A stretch of 64,000 bases of DNA. It comes from Peronospora farinosa (taxonomy: Eukaryota; Oomycota; Peronosporomycetes; Peronosporales; Peronosporaceae). Position 1 is the first letter of the stretch; each line of letters opens with the position of its first letter. Where the stretch lies: positions 124,001 through 188,000 of the forward strand of contig CANTFK010000189.1 in the NCBI GenBank assembly GCA_947646735.1, read 5' to 3'. Below, piece by piece: positions 1 to 11,067 of this stretch. The notes beneath the pieces are model-generated. The model did no database searches and was not told the origin of the DNA. It saw nothing but the letters and a program-made list of their open reading frames with translations. Both the position numbers and the translations under genes were made by a program.

Positions 1-228
1 AATGCTGTTGACATGCCGAACACGAGGACGCTTTTCATGCGGTTAAAGCAACCCGTTTATATACTCCTACTTTTAACTTTACCACATCCTAAACTACCGT
101 TTAGCGTCGTATGTGACGCGTCAGATTTTGCTGCTGGCAAATTCCTATTAGAAAAGATGATGAAGGTGGTGATACGTCTGCAGACGCTGGAAACTCGGTT
201 GAAGAAACATCTGGACGTTTGTATATGA
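1..228 (+). pseudogene. Gypsy RT/RNase H junction fragment
   Basis: A short stretch around 88-135 encodes [12 protein letters not shown], the start of the RNase H domain in Ty3/Gypsy pol (compare the same motif in the polyprotein at 31436-33451). The reading continues only to a stop near 228 and diverges after the motif, and no RT is visible upstream because the window begins here. This is a truncated retroelement remnant, probably cut off by the minus-strand gag/LTR fragment that follows. The family call is firm for the motif; the element it belonged to cannot be told. Confidence 0.55.
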
Positions 229-420
229 ATTTTACGGTCTGCGTTAAATTCCATCTTCCTTTACATAATTGCCTCCGTTTGGATCCAGGAGGGTTGCCGG
301 ACATCGGCGACATAAAAATCTGACAATAATCAGAAGTGAATCACCATTGGCATTTGACCGTGCAAGCAGCGCAGGAGGGCTGGAACGTTGGGCTCCCAAT
401 GGGGGATCCGGATCTTCATT

Positions 421-1215
421 TCAGCCAGTAGGGCGACCTGCACATACTTGTCCGACCGGGTTTTTGATGAGCGGCGGTACAACACACTCATGATCGGCGT
501 CCAATACATGCACCGATATCGTCGCTAACACGCTGCACTCAGCCTTGCGATACCCTAATCTTCGACAACGAAGGCAAACCATCTGACGCCCTGTATGAGC
601 GTCACCGTTATAGCGAGTGACATGTCGTCGGTCACCTAACGACTCAATTACGTTGATTTTCATAAGCTCCGGACTAGAAGGCCAGGGAAAGATGACGAAC
701 GAGGGTTTGGAATTCCTTAAAGGCCTCAGAGCGGGCAATTGCAAATGCCTACTACAATGTGGCAGGCCACGCGCGCTCGAGCAATAAGCGGGTATGCCCC
801 TCACGCATACCATCCACAAAGACATTAACCTGCATGTACATGTCCATAGGATGAGTGGTAATACACGATGGCAGATGTCTGTCCATCTACACGTAGTCGT
901 GCATCGCCATTATACCCTGTCGCATAGAGAGGAATCTTGATCGCACCAATTTCTCCTCTTTCTGTGGCTCGAAGGCAAGACGAAGATCTTCCTGGATGCC
1001 ATCCAGGGTAGGGAACGCGTGCTCGTCCACAACAAGCTTACCAAGGTACCATTCTTGGCTTGTCCATTAAGGCAGGTAAGGATGAAGCTGATCGTTGCTT
1101 GTGGTGCCTCGGGATGCCTCGAGGTGATTGCGATATCAACTTCTCGAAACCACCGATTCAGCGACAACCGGTCCTTGCCTTCTCCAGAGTAGGAGGAGGT
1201 TTCCATCTTCACGGT
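421..1215 (-). pseudogene. Degenerate Gypsy gag (minus strand)
   Basis: Two minus-strand frames together look like a decayed Gag. The segment 910-1212 encodes a Gag-core-like stretch (YSGEGKDRLSLNRWFREVDI, then a LNGQAKN-like segment), similar in layout to the Gag cores at 28441-28620 and 30100-30330. The segment 421-825 contains CLRCRRLGYRKAEC, a zinc knuckle (C-x2-C-x4-H-x4-C) in which the His is replaced by Tyr. Frames are broken between the two parts. The orientation matches a primer-binding site and LTR-like sequence just to its right (1483-1784), so this is the 5' end of a minus-strand element. No intact Gag can be made here. Confidence 0.5.
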
Positions 1216-1482
1216 CTCATTACGTGAAGGGCGCGAGGGAGTTAAATTTCACCGGTTGGATTCGGCGAGCTCGCGTGCCATAAACTCATGTATGGCGAGA
1301 CGTTGCGCATGAGGGGTCGCTGATCTCATCAGTGACGCGACGAATGCCTCTCCCGATATCGCCGCGAGGCGATTAAGGGCATTTCTCTCAGAATCAGTGA
1401 GATGGGGGAAGGTCGCGTGCTCTAGAAATAAATTATAGCGTCAAAGTAAGACAATTCGCTCAACTAGGGCATAGGTAGGACT

Positions 1483-1784
1483 ACTAAGTGCTACCAGGTG
1501 TAACGGGATTAGAACGTACCGTCACTAGCTCACACATGAGCTTGAGGAAGATTCAAGCCCAAGTATTAGGTGTTAAGTATATTTATCTCTGAATTTTAAG
1601 TTTTTGTTTTAGTTCGTACTATATAGGATTCTTTAGTCGTAATATATACGACAGTATTCCCGCCTTTAGGAAACCAAACATTTCAGGCTTATTATCATTG
1701 GCCCATATTGGGTCTTAAGCCCCAATACTAAACCAATAATACAGACCATGGTGTGCCCGCTATTCGGGCACACACCTGCCTACA
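1483..1784 (-). repeat. Putative LTR with primer-binding site (minus-strand element)
   Basis: Read on the minus strand, TGGTAGCACTTAGTAG at 1481-1496 matches the primer-binding sites of elements 1, 2 and 3 (all TGGTAGCAC). Two bases later the plus strand reads TGTAACGGG (1499), the same edge as the element 1 LTR. The other LTR edge is probably at 1784, where the minus strand would begin TGTAGGCAGGTGTG, close to a GC-rich hairpin (GTGTGCCCG/CGGGCACAC, 1751-1773). The second LTR and a target duplication were not found, so this outer boundary is a guess. Confidence 0.45.
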
Positions 1785-1814
1785 AATATAATTGTTTATT
1801 TCTGTTAATGCTGT

Positions 1815-2308
1815 ATGTGCAATGTGGAACATTACACTTTAAAGGATAAAGGCACCCGACACGAGATCGACCTTGTTCCAGGTACAAAATCTTGGGTCAT
1901 GAAGCAGTGGCCACTGCTTCGGGTACAGGTCGAGGCGATCGACAAGTTCTTTGCCGATCGCCTAGATGCAAGTCATGTGAGGGAGTCAACTTCACCTAAC
2001 AGCTCTCTGACCTTCTGTGGCGCAAGGCCACAGGAGGGTGGCGGATAGTGCACGCGTTCAATAAGCTGAGCGCTGCAACGATACCGGCGCAAGCGCCGAT
2101 ACCGAGAAAGGACTTAATCATAGATGGTATGGCTAAAAGTACCATCTTTTCGTACATAGAAGTGATAGATGGCTTTTATCCGATCCTAATGCGTGAACGG
2201 GACATCCCGTACACAGTAGTGAACACTACCAGTGGTAAGCTCTTAGAGTGAATGGCGTTACAGCACAGGCTCAGTAATGCACCAGCCACATTGAGTAGAT
2301 GTGTTTTA
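1815..2308 (+). pseudogene. Element B, left part: RT fragment
   Basis: Encodes the N-terminal half of a Gypsy RT ([12 protein letters not shown], then FNKLSAATIPAQAPIPRKD, then DGFYPILMRERDIPYTVV), almost identical to the RT of element 3 at 25771-26585 on the other strand. A frame break lies at 2045-2050 and a stop near 2250. The reading ends at the codons for RCVL, where element A begins (TGTGGTGAAGTG, 2309). The rest of the RT resumes at 12164 after element A, minus about 225 bp present in element 3. It also contains the 20-bp palindrome found in element 3 (1901-1920). Confidence 0.7.
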
Positions 2309-3299
2309 TGTGGTGAAGTGCCAAGGAAATCAGAGCTTAAAGGAAATGGGAACAGAGAGCAAAAAATTTCTTGTAACTTCTCGGGGGAGTGACCACGACA
2401 CGGCCTCGCAGATCTACAACCTCACACCAGGCCCCAGCCTTATTAAGAATATAAGGACCCAGACGTGCAGAGCCAGCACATGCCCCAGGTCCCAGGGTAC
2501 AAGGTACAGGGCCCAGGGTCCTGGGCTCAGGGTACAGGGTACAAGGTTGAGGGTACAGGGTACAAGGCCCAGGGTACAGGGCCCAGGGTACAGGGCCCAG
2601 TGCCCAATGCCCGAAGATGCAGAAACGGTACATGGAACCCCGAAGGGTACAGAAAGTACAGATACTAAGGAGCCAGTTCCTTCTCCAAGAGTCGACGCGT
2701 GGCGCTACCAGAGCAAAGGGTTAGAGTTAGGCAAGAAAAAGCATACAAAGTATACGATAAATAAACACACTCGAATTTGCTTTACACGTGGCAGCTCCAA
2801 GCGCCTCCTCTTAGCTTCTACGTCGCTCCACCTCTTCCGGGCGGGATACCCCTTGGCCTCCTGACGTCAGCAGGTGTTAGACGGCATAAGCTACGCAAGT
2901 TGAACCTCAGGATAGCTGGCCGGAGGTGTCAAGTAAGTGTCAAAACACTCAACACCCGCTACAGGAAGCGGTTTTCCTACGGGAACAATAGAGAGGGGTC
3001 GAAAGACCAAGAAACCGTTAGTCACCGAAGGGGTAGGTGCACTGCTCTCGACCCAGTCGATTTAGCCCAAGAAACCCTGGGCCCGAGTGAAGCATATCCA
3101 CTCTTGGCCCCTAAGTCCCTCCATACAAGGACCAAGTCTATAAGTCTTCTGCGTCTAACGAGGAGCAAGACCAGCCAAGCCGACGGGTACACAAGGTGAG
3201 ACCCCACACGATATCGGGGTTCCCCCTCCGTAAGTCGGCAGTCCGGCGCTGTGTGTTTTTGTAATTCTCTCACGTCGTTTGATAATCCACTCCACCACA
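2309..3299 (+). repeat. Element A 5' LTR
   Basis: Begins TGTGGTGAAGTG and ends TCCACCACA directly before the primer-binding site at 3301. From about 2640 to 3299 it aligns with 11340-12163. It lacks about 155 bp present in the other LTR around 11665-11820, and substitutions are frequent (for example 2780-2900 against 11490-11610). It contains a GGGTACA-type minisatellite at 2488-2602. Confidence 0.75.
2488..2602 (+). repeat. GGGTACA/CCCAGG minisatellite in the 5' LTR
   Basis: About 115 bp of variable tandem units built from GGGTACA, GGGCCCA and AGGTACA blocks. The same repeat is about twice as long in the 3' LTR (11088-11332), so the arrays have changed length since insertion. The repeat produces long spurious open frames on both strands. 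Confidence 0.85.
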
Positions 3300-3300
3300 A

Positions 3301-3318
3301 TGGTGCGCGTGCCCGGAT
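3301..3318 (+). promoter_or_regulatory. Element A primer-binding site
   Basis: TGGTGCGCGTGCCCGGAT lies one base after the 5' LTR. It starts with TGG, the complement of a tRNA 3' CCA end, as required for minus-strand priming. It differs from the TGGTAGCAC site of elements 1-3, so element A uses a different tRNA and belongs to another lineage. The tRNA identity was not determined. Confidence 0.65.
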
Positions 3319-3638
3319 CTTCGGAAGACGCGGAAGTTCAACTTGAGTCCCATAAGAAGAAAGATGGACCAAGGGACGACCAAGACACTACAAACAAGAT
3401 CGCCAGTGATCAAGAAGGAAGAAGGATCGGAGGACCTGCAGAGCCCGGGGAGGAGCTCTGCTATTGAGGTCAAGGGGTAATATGAAGAAAAACCACAAAA
3501 TCCTCCCCCTTACGTCTTTGTTAAAAAGACAACATGGGCCATGATAAATATTACGGTCCAAGGGTTCCAAGTTTGACAGCGAAAGCTAAAATGCAAGGGA
3601 CCCCGCAATAAGTCCCCCAAGCCACTACTCAAGAAACT

Positions 3639-5768
3639 TTGGTGCCTAAGAGTAAGATAACGAAGATTGCTAAGCTGAAGGTACTAAGAGGCGGAGACAC
3701 GACGGACGAGTCGGGAGAGAGCCAAGGTGTGGATAGTAGGGACTGGACAGAAGAGGACCTGGAAGAAGCATATCACCAAAGTAAGTTAATGACGTTTTTG
3801 CGAAAAGACTCGGTGATGAAGACGCTCAAGATCAAGCTACTTGACCAGGTCCATGGCCCGATAACGGGCCTGCCCACCGCAACGACAGACCTGAAGGACC
3901 TCAAGGCCTTGATGAACCTGCTTCAGGAAGCCGGGATGGCCGCTGAAAATTCTAATGCTGAGACCCTCTTTAATTTCGGGTTCGAGACCCTGCAGAAGAC
4001 CCTGGCGGCCTTGCATGGTCATATCAAGGCGTTAGTGGGCGAGATTCCCCACAAGGAGGTACCCCGTCATGTGGGCACAGCAGCTGTTCCTGGCCTAGGC
4101 TGTTCAGCAGGTTCCCACGACGAATCATCACCGAGGTCCTAGTATCAGTCGGCCACTTCGTCTATGTTCTTGGTCCTAATGGATACAGTGGATCGGATGC
4201 AGCTGTAGCCAACCGGTGCAGCGTTGCTCGAAGCACGGATTCTCGAAACAGGAAAGATGGATGCAGCAATCCCGAGGACCCAGCCACAAGTACGTGAAGA
4301 TGTGACAGGAGCTCGGTGCAAAGTGGAGCCAGGGTCGCTGGGCACAGGAGTTGATCAGAATGTAAAGCCTGAGTAAGGGTCCCCTGGTTCGTTCCAGTCA
4401 TATTTCGAAAAGGCGATGGCCAAGTTCTAGAGATGCATGGTCCCACCCAAAACGCATCGGACAGGGGACAGATCACGAGAGGCCGAGGTTCACTTTACCC
4501 TGGGCCCTCCCAGAGAGTCGATCACCCGAGTTCACCACGTGAATTTACGGATGTGGACATGGAATCAGCAGAGTCTTCTAATGGAGAGTACGATCCGGAT
4601 GATTTGACGTTTCCGGCTGCCTCGGCACGAGCGACTGTGGCCACGGCTGCAGCAGGGGGGGGGGCCTACGGTTATTCCCCATATACGAGTGTCGGCCTCA
4701 TCGGACTTAAAAGATTTTAACTAGAGGGATCATGATGAGGACCGTGCCCGAAGCTGGAGCGCCAAAGTGAAGACTGCGTTTATCCGAGACCAGGGGCCAG
4801 ACACTGAAAAAAGTCTTATTTTTGGGGGCCTTTTGACGGGTCCTGCTCAAATTGGTACAGACAACTGGGTAGGATGGTACGCGGAGACTGAAGCTACTTT
4901 TACAAAAATTTCAAGCCCACTTATGCGGCCTAGGTGTGCATGTGGCCCGGCAGTATTATCACGCAAGAAAGAGATACGACGAGTCACCGCTGAAATACTT
5001 GTACCGTTTGAATGTAGAGCCAAATTTAAAATATAAACTGGCCCCCCCCCCCCTCAGGTGAAACGTGAACATGTGGAACATTACGTGGAAACTTTGGACG
5101 ATCGCGAATCTGCGGACCAGCTCACCATGCTCAAAATTTCGGATGCAGATGACCTGGAACAAGTTCTGCTAGCTCGCCAGCGAGCGAAGGCGCGTCACGA
5201 AAAGGTCGTGTTCGGTTCCAGCAAGTTTCGTCAAAAGGCCATGACCCCCCCCCCTGACCGAGAGTATACCAAAAATTAACCTAGACGTCCTGTCCAAGCC
5301 ATCCGAGCTACATCGGGAAGCGAAGGTGAGCAAGAGTCCAGCTCCAGTGGATCTGAGGGGGAGGGAGACCTGAGACGAATTGATTCGGCGGCGACCAAAG
5401 CCCACACTGGTAGGACTCGGGACGTGGATGAACCTAGAGACTATCAGGACTCGAATCCGGATCATATCCGATGTGGGCCGGAGGTCCCCGGACAAAGACT
5501 GGGCCCAGAGGCCCCGCCGACGAAGTGTACCCATTGTGGATCCAAGAAGCATGGGGACCTGGACTGTTGGAAGCGACTAGTATACGAACGATGTGGAAAG
5601 AAGGGGCACCCGACCGACCGCTGTTTGTTCGTGTGTCGCGGTTGTAACGAGATCCACGAAGCGGGGAAGTGCCAGATGAAGGCGTGTTACAACTTAATTC
5701 GCCAATGGTACAACCCGACCAAGCATGCGGGGCAGCTGCCGAAGGCTGCCGAGAAGGTGCTAAATTAG
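3639..5768 (+). pseudogene. Element A gag with three zinc knuckles (broken)
   Basis: The Gag region is spread over several frames. The first (3639-4142) is a Glu/Lys-rich segment with helical character. The last (5424-5768) holds three nucleocapsid-type knuckles: CTHCGSKKHGDLDC (complete C-x2-C-x4-H-x4-C), ERCGKKGHPTDRC (first Cys replaced by Tyr) and CRGCNEIHEAGKC (complete). Homopolymer runs at about 4657 (G), 5041 (C) and 5246 (C) coincide with frame changes and may be where the gene broke. In family terms this protein would coat the element RNA in virus-like particles. No ATG start could be fixed; the first frame begins with TTG. Confidence 0.6.
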
Positions 5769-6466
5769 GACGCTCTCCATGTTTGAATCTGGTACAAGCC
5801 GAGCGTTCTGATTGCTACATTTATGCATTTGTGGAGAAGAACCCGGTGGAGAATTTCGTTAACGAGAAAGAATTAGTTGGAAATACATCGGACTTATGTA
5901 TTAATTCTTTAGCTGTTATGGCCAATGCAAGTTTATCCAATGAAAATACACGGGAAGAGCCGGTGATGCTGCTAGCGTTATTTCCAAGAGAATCAAGAGG
6001 ATACCGGAAACATCATGCTCCAAAAAGTTGGTCAAACAGGCTAAGGACTCTGGGAAGGTCAACAATACTCGCGCGAATCTGCTTTTCAATTTCTGGTGCC
6101 GAGGTATTTAGTTTGGATACCGCCTTTGCTCGTAAGGTAAGCTGCCCAATCGATACGAGCGAGAGACAAGAGTGTGTGTGTATTGGAGAAGTGGTATACA
6201 CCACGGAAGGACGAACAAAGGTGAATATTACGCTTAATGGAGTATTGGTATATTTTTTCGACGTATGGGTTGGTTCCCTAATTGGTCAGGATGCACTTTT
6301 GGGGATGTATTATATGGTTCCAGCTGGAATACGATTGGACATGGCAGGTGGAACTATCTGCTTACCAGATGCAGTGCAAATTCAGCTGTCAGGTCGCAAT
6401 ACCTTGTATAACGGATACGTTTCAGAAGTGAAATTGGGCCTAGTATATGAATCTGTCGGTGACTAA
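5669..6466 (+). pseudogene. Element A protease-like segment
   Basis: The C-terminal half reads GRTKVNITLNG, YFFDVWVGSLIGQDALLGM and PAGIRLDMAGGTICLPDAV, the usual region after the retropepsin active site in this oomycete Gypsy lineage. The D-[ST]-G catalytic triplet was not seen; a likely counterpart (FSISGAEVFSLD, near 6085-6120) lacks the Asp. The frame is open for 265 codons but overlaps the preceding Gag frame by 100 bp, so its N-terminal third is probably not coding. It is best read as a protease that has lost its active site. Confidence 0.5.
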
Positions 6467-7295
6467 GTACGTAGAAGTTCCGTTGAAGGGGTTTGTATCA
6501 GATCAGTGTAAATTGGGAATACCCGTGGAAAACAATGGGTGACTACAATGGTACATAGGTATGGACGACGCCAGTGTTCAAGGGTCACCAATGTTAGTGA
6601 AAATGACTTAATTATGCATGAAGACACCAAACTGGGCATTTGGCTAACCAAGGACCGAGTCCTCGATCTCAAGGATTTGTGTCAGTAGGTTCTAGGAGGT
6701 ATGCTGAATGGCATAACCTGGCCTCCAAGCTACCACTGACGAAGAAGACTCCGAAACCTTTCAAGAAGATGAATACCAAGGTCCCAGGGTCGAGAAACCC
6801 CAGTTTAAGACCCCAAAAAGAATATTGTCACGAACAGGAGCCCAAGCCTCAGTGGTTACTACAGTGCGGGGTGTCCATTCGAGGGGCCTCGAGTCAGCAC
6901 CGCCTGACTCGGAGGTAGAAGAAGACACTTTTGACGGGAAGCAACCAGCAGAAGTCAGCCCGAGCAAAGAAACCCCAAGAATTGACAAGTTCGGGGTGGA
7001 GAAGGTTCAATCGCGAAAGGGCCAACAAGATAATGGATTTGGGACAAATATAGCCGATGACCAGGTCTGGGTCCACGAGAGTGGGGAGCTATGTGCTGAA
7101 GATATTGACAAAAACTGGTCGATTATCCCTGAGGTCGCCCCTTCTACAGACGAAGTCACGATGGAAGATATCCAGATGCCAGACCCTGGAGAAACTTCAA
7201 AGGAACAAGTGGACCGTCTCCGCCAGATATTTTGGCAGAAACGACATCTGTTGATGGGAAAAGGCAACGCGTTATCCCCGGCAGCCCGATGAGCG

Positions 7296-8018
7296 ATGTG
7301 CGACATCGATGTGGGAAATGCACGGCCTATCGCCCAACGTGTACGGAAAGTGGCCCCTCAGTTTAGGGAGAAGCTGTCGGACCTAATCAAGGGCCTGCTA
7401 TCGTCTAAGATTATCCTTCATTCTACCTCCCCATGGGCCAGCCCAAGTGTGATCATCGTCAAGAAGAATGGAGAGGATATAAGGCTGTGTATCGATTACC
7501 GGATGGTGAACGAGCTGACACGCCTCATTGTGTACCCTATGCCTCTCGTTAATGAATTGTTGGAGGATTTCTAGAAAGCCCTATGGTATTGCTCGCTGGA
7601 CATGGCCAGTGGTCTTTGGGTAGTTAGTATGACTGAGAGGGCTCGTTTGATTTCGGCATTTGTGACTCCGTTTGGGTTGTTCGAGTGGAGAAGAATGCCG
7701 TTTAGATTAAAGAATGCGCCGCAGATTTATCAGTGGCTGTTGAATAATGCTTTATATGGATTTCTTACGATTTCCTCAGAGCCGGGCTCTGACAAACTAG
7801 AGGACCTGTTTGAGGTGGGCCATCCAGAGGGAGACCTCAAGAAGTCTATATTAGGACGTAGGTCCTATATCGACGACATTTTGGTGACCTCGGAGTCATG
7901 GGATGACTTATGCGTGAAAGTGGAACGACTTTTGGAGGTGTGTGACAAGTGGAACTTATCGATCAGCGCAGTTAAGAGCTCATGGGGCTATTAAAAGGTA
8001 GATTACCTTGGCCACCAA
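7296..8018 (+). pseudogene. Element A reverse transcriptase (broken)
   Basis: Gypsy RT: VGNARPIAQRVRKVAP, WASPSVIIVKKNGEDIRLCIDYR, then after a TAG near 7572 CSLDMASGLWVVSM, FVTPFGLFEWRRMPF and RLKNAPQIYQ, and the catalytic YIDDILVTS at about 7867-7893. A second stop at about 7992 interrupts KSSWGY/KVDYLGHQVSAEGL. Both stops are single-codon breaks. The Asp of SLDMASG and the Asp-Asp pair of YIDD are present. Confidence 0.8.
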
Positions 8019-9200
8019 GTGTCAGCGGAAGGGCTGGAGGACCACTTTGAAAACCTTCAGTTCTTGGTGGACTTACCGTTACCCACCACCCTGAAAGCTA
8101 TGCAGTCGATTCCTGGAATACTACGCCATTTATGCGTCCATCCTGTACGAACTGATGGAAGTGGATTATCACCTATTACAAAACCTACAAGCAGGAATGG
8201 GAACATACAAGAAGATGACCAGGAGGAGGACCGATGGGCCCGGGTGCAGGTGGCATTTGCTATTTTAAAGAATAAGATCGCCACTGCCCCAATCCTCCGC
8301 CATTTTTATCCAGACCGGGAACCCGTCATTATTGTCTATGCTAGCGAGTGGGCCATCTCGGCATCCCTGGTGCAGGAATATGAAGGGGTGTATATGCCGG
8401 TAACTTTCACGAGTCGGACTTTGAAGCCAAACGAGATCAACTATGGGCTGGTGGAGAAGGATTTGCTAGCATTATTGCGAATATTGGACCTTTGCTCTAC
8501 ATTGCTGGTTAACCGATTAATCAAGGTCCTAACTCGACATTACACATTAACGTGGTTGGTCCGGTCACCAGGTCTTCAGGGCCGCCTTGGAAATTGGGCT
8601 GCACTCCTGTTTCAATGGACGTTAGAAGTGGTCAAGTGTAAGCGGAGCGAGGATGAAATACTGGGGACATTGGCAGCCAGCATAACTCCTCGCGAAAACG
8701 TGTACTCCATCTTGTCTTCAATTGTCCCTAGGAAACACCCTCGCCAAACTATCACGGTGATCCCCCCTACGTTTACGCCCGAGGAAAGCCTCTATGTGGT
8801 CAGTTTTGATGAGTCTGCACGAGTTAAGCGTGGAGGAGGGGCCTGCAGTGCTATTGTGTGGCAACTCCCGGGATGGACGGTGGTCGCCGCTGCTTCCCGA
8901 TATTTGACTGAAGCGACAGTATATGAGGCAAAGTATGAAGGCCTATTGTTAGGCTTCCTTTTACTGGAGAACCTAGATCGTAGACGTCTGGTAGTGTGTG
9001 GAGATTCTAACCTGGTCGTGCGGCAGATGCGAGGAGAAGTCGAGTGTAAGGCGCAGCGCCTGACAGTACGACGGTCGAAGGCCCTGGAAAAACTCAGGTC
9101 CTGGCCTGTTTACGAGTTTCTACACATGAAGCGCGAATGGAACAAAGTGCAGACCGACTTGCTAACGCGGCTTTGCACCAGCAACAGGGTGTCGATATAG
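8019..9200 (+). pseudogene. Element A connection region with two RNase H domains
   Basis: An open frame of 393 codons carrying two separate RNase H-like domains. The first (about residues 90-200) is the usual Gypsy RNase H in divergent form (APILRHFYPDREPVIIVYAS, later TSRTLKPNEINYGLVEKDLL); its catalytic residues are partly lost. The second (about residues 265-385) is a complete extra domain: VVSFDESARVKRGGG (Asp), YEAKYEGLLLG (Glu), VVCGDSNLVVRQM (Asp) and a final VQTDLL (Asp). This D-E-D-D set and the layout resemble the archaeal/plant-type RNase H described as a second domain in some LTR elements. A one-base shift near 9130-9140 moves the end of the domain (SADRLANAAL) to the next frame. 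Confidence 0.75.
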
Positions 9201-10144
9201 TGCCGGAAGAAGAGTTCAAGGACCTCGAAGCAATTACCCGTCTACCTGAGCTTTCAATGCCCAAGGACCAGAACCATGCATTGCGAGTTATAGCTGTTAC
9301 GAGATCCCGGGCCCTATCCAGAATACCGACGGAAGTCTTGCAAGATAAAGTGGTGCAACGGATAAGGATTGAACGAATTGCAGCAGCCCAAGATGAAGAG
9401 ATGTGGATACGTGATTTAAAAGTATACCTACGGGGTAACTGGAGTAGTTTATCTGCAGAGGTGGCATTTACGTGTGGAAAGATTGAGATGAACTACGCTT
9501 TAGATGATGACTATCTTCTTCTGTACTGCCCTTACCAAGTAACAGCAGACGAGGACCGTGATAAGTTGATTCGGCTAGTTATACCTACAAGTCTACAACA
9601 AAACTTTACCAAACGAGTCTAGAAGGGGGACACCAGCAAATTGGCCGTACATACCAACGGATCCGGAAACATTTCCATTGGAACGGTTATTCCGGAGTGT
9701 TCAGCGCTATGTTGGACTGTAAGACTGGCAAAGGTGGCCCCATCTTGCGAGGGAAGACCCCAGGAAAAATTCAAGCTACCTACCCGTTCCAAGTTATCGC
9801 GATGGATCATATCCCGTCTTTATTTAAGTCATTCAAGGGTAATACATAGCTGTTGATTTAGGTGGATCTGTTTACGGGATATGTGATTGCCAAGGCTAGC
9901 TCGTCGAGGTCGGCCCAACGTGGCAAAAAGTTACGAAAAGTGCGTATTCCGTCGGTTTGGGGCCAGTGAGGCGATCCGTCACGACAGAGAACCCAGTTAT
10001 ATGTCAGATTTCTTTCGTGCTTTCAATCGCATAATTGGGCAGAAACAGCGAGCTACTATGGCGTATCGACCACAGGCCAATGGCACATCCGAGAGAATGG
10101 TGCAGGCTATTACACGGTCCATCAAATGTATGTGTCCGAGGTAG
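9137..10144 (+). pseudogene. Element A integrase N-terminal and core (broken)
   Basis: After the RNase H end, 9137-9622 encodes a linker (DEEMWIRDLKVYLRG, YCPYQVTADEDRDKLIRLVI) that in this family precedes the integrase zinc finger. The core follows in pieces: PFQVIAMDHIPSLFKSFKGN (first catalytic Asp, about 9788-9845), VDLFTGYVIAKASSS, IRHDREPSYMSDFFRAFNR (second Asp, about 9976-10030) and AYRPQANGTSERMVQ (Glu, about 10060-10105). The three acidic residues are all visible, but stops at about 9620, 9848 and 9858 and frame changes divide the gene. Confidence 0.65.
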
Positions 10145-10677
10145 ATCAGAAGGACTGGGATGCCTATGCAGAAAGGCTCACTTTCGCGTTGAATACGGCC
10201 CAGGACCGGATCCGAAAGGAAACTCCATTTTTCTTGGTACATGGCTGGGATGCCCGAAGTACTCTAGAAGCCACCATACCGTTAGGCAGCACGAAGCGGC
10301 GTGAATGTGAGCCCCGTCGATGGAGATATAGCGTACAACGTCAGTATCGCAGAGCGAGGGAACAAGCCAACGAATTATTACGATCTGCGATGGAAAGTCG
10401 AGCCCAGGCCCACAATGAGGAGGCGGTTGATGGTAGAGTCCCAAGTCTGGTTAAATTCGGACCGGTCCAAGGAGGTTTATGCTCGAAAGCTGCATATCTA
10501 TGGCATGGGTCGTTCCGAGTGAGAGAACTGGCGGGTGACTATGCTGTTTGTTTAGACATCAGTGGAACAGACTTCCGTATATACCCGTTGGTACACGTTT
10601 TAAAATTGAAGATGGTCCGGCAATACCCGGATAGACCAGATACAGTATTGGTGGTAGACGAAGCGGACCAAGTGTGA
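10126..10677 (+). pseudogene. Element A integrase C-terminal region
   Basis: Open for 183 codons: TFALNTAQDRIRKETPFFLV closes the integrase core, followed by RAREQANELLRSA and a C-terminal SH3-like region (AYLWHGSFRVRELAGDYAV, RIYPLVHVLKLKMVRQYPD). This part normally binds DNA and links to the chromodomain, which follows only 17 bp later in another frame. Confidence 0.65.
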
Positions 10678-10693
10678 TTTTGATGAGGCTCTA

Positions 10694-10945
10694 TTGCCAG
10701 AAGACAGTTGGGTTGAAATACTGGAAGATGACGAATACGAAGTGGAGAAAATTCAAGACAGACTTATGGGAAGGAAAACTCGGTACGGACGGATCCATTG
10801 TGAATACCTGGTACAATGGAAAGGATATCCTGACCCGTCATGGGTGGATGAGGTGGACATTAACTGCGGAGGATTGCTTAGGGACTATGAGCGCAGGCAG
10901 TCTACTCGGAACCGATTCGAGGCAGTGCAGAGTCATGAAGAGTAG
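10694..10945 (+). pseudogene. Element A chromodomain
   Basis: An 83-codon segment containing a well preserved chromodomain: EYEVEKIQDRLMGRKTRYG, EYLVQWKGYPDPSWVDEVDI and LLRDYERR, ending with a stop at 10945. In family terms it tethers the integrase to modified histone tails and so directs insertion. The aromatic positions expected for methyl-lysine binding are partly present (Tyr of EYEVEK, Trp of QWKGY). It is separated from the integrase C-terminal frame by a frame change. Only about 120 bp lie between its stop and the 3' LTR, leaving no room for the antisense gene seen in elements 1-3. Confidence 0.8.
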
Positions 10946-11067
10946 TGGGGAGAGTTCATCTTGGGAAGGCCAAGATGATGCAAGAAGGAGACGGTATTTG
11001 TCATACATTTACAAATGGTTCAAGTTATTATATTTGAGAGTGCGGCAGCACAAAAGAGATTGCGAAG

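Noticed and set aside
2301..2864. Long plus- and minus-strand frames across the minisatellite
   Set aside because: They only reflect the GGGTACA repeat, which is free of stops in several frames; the product is repetitive and spans an LTR.
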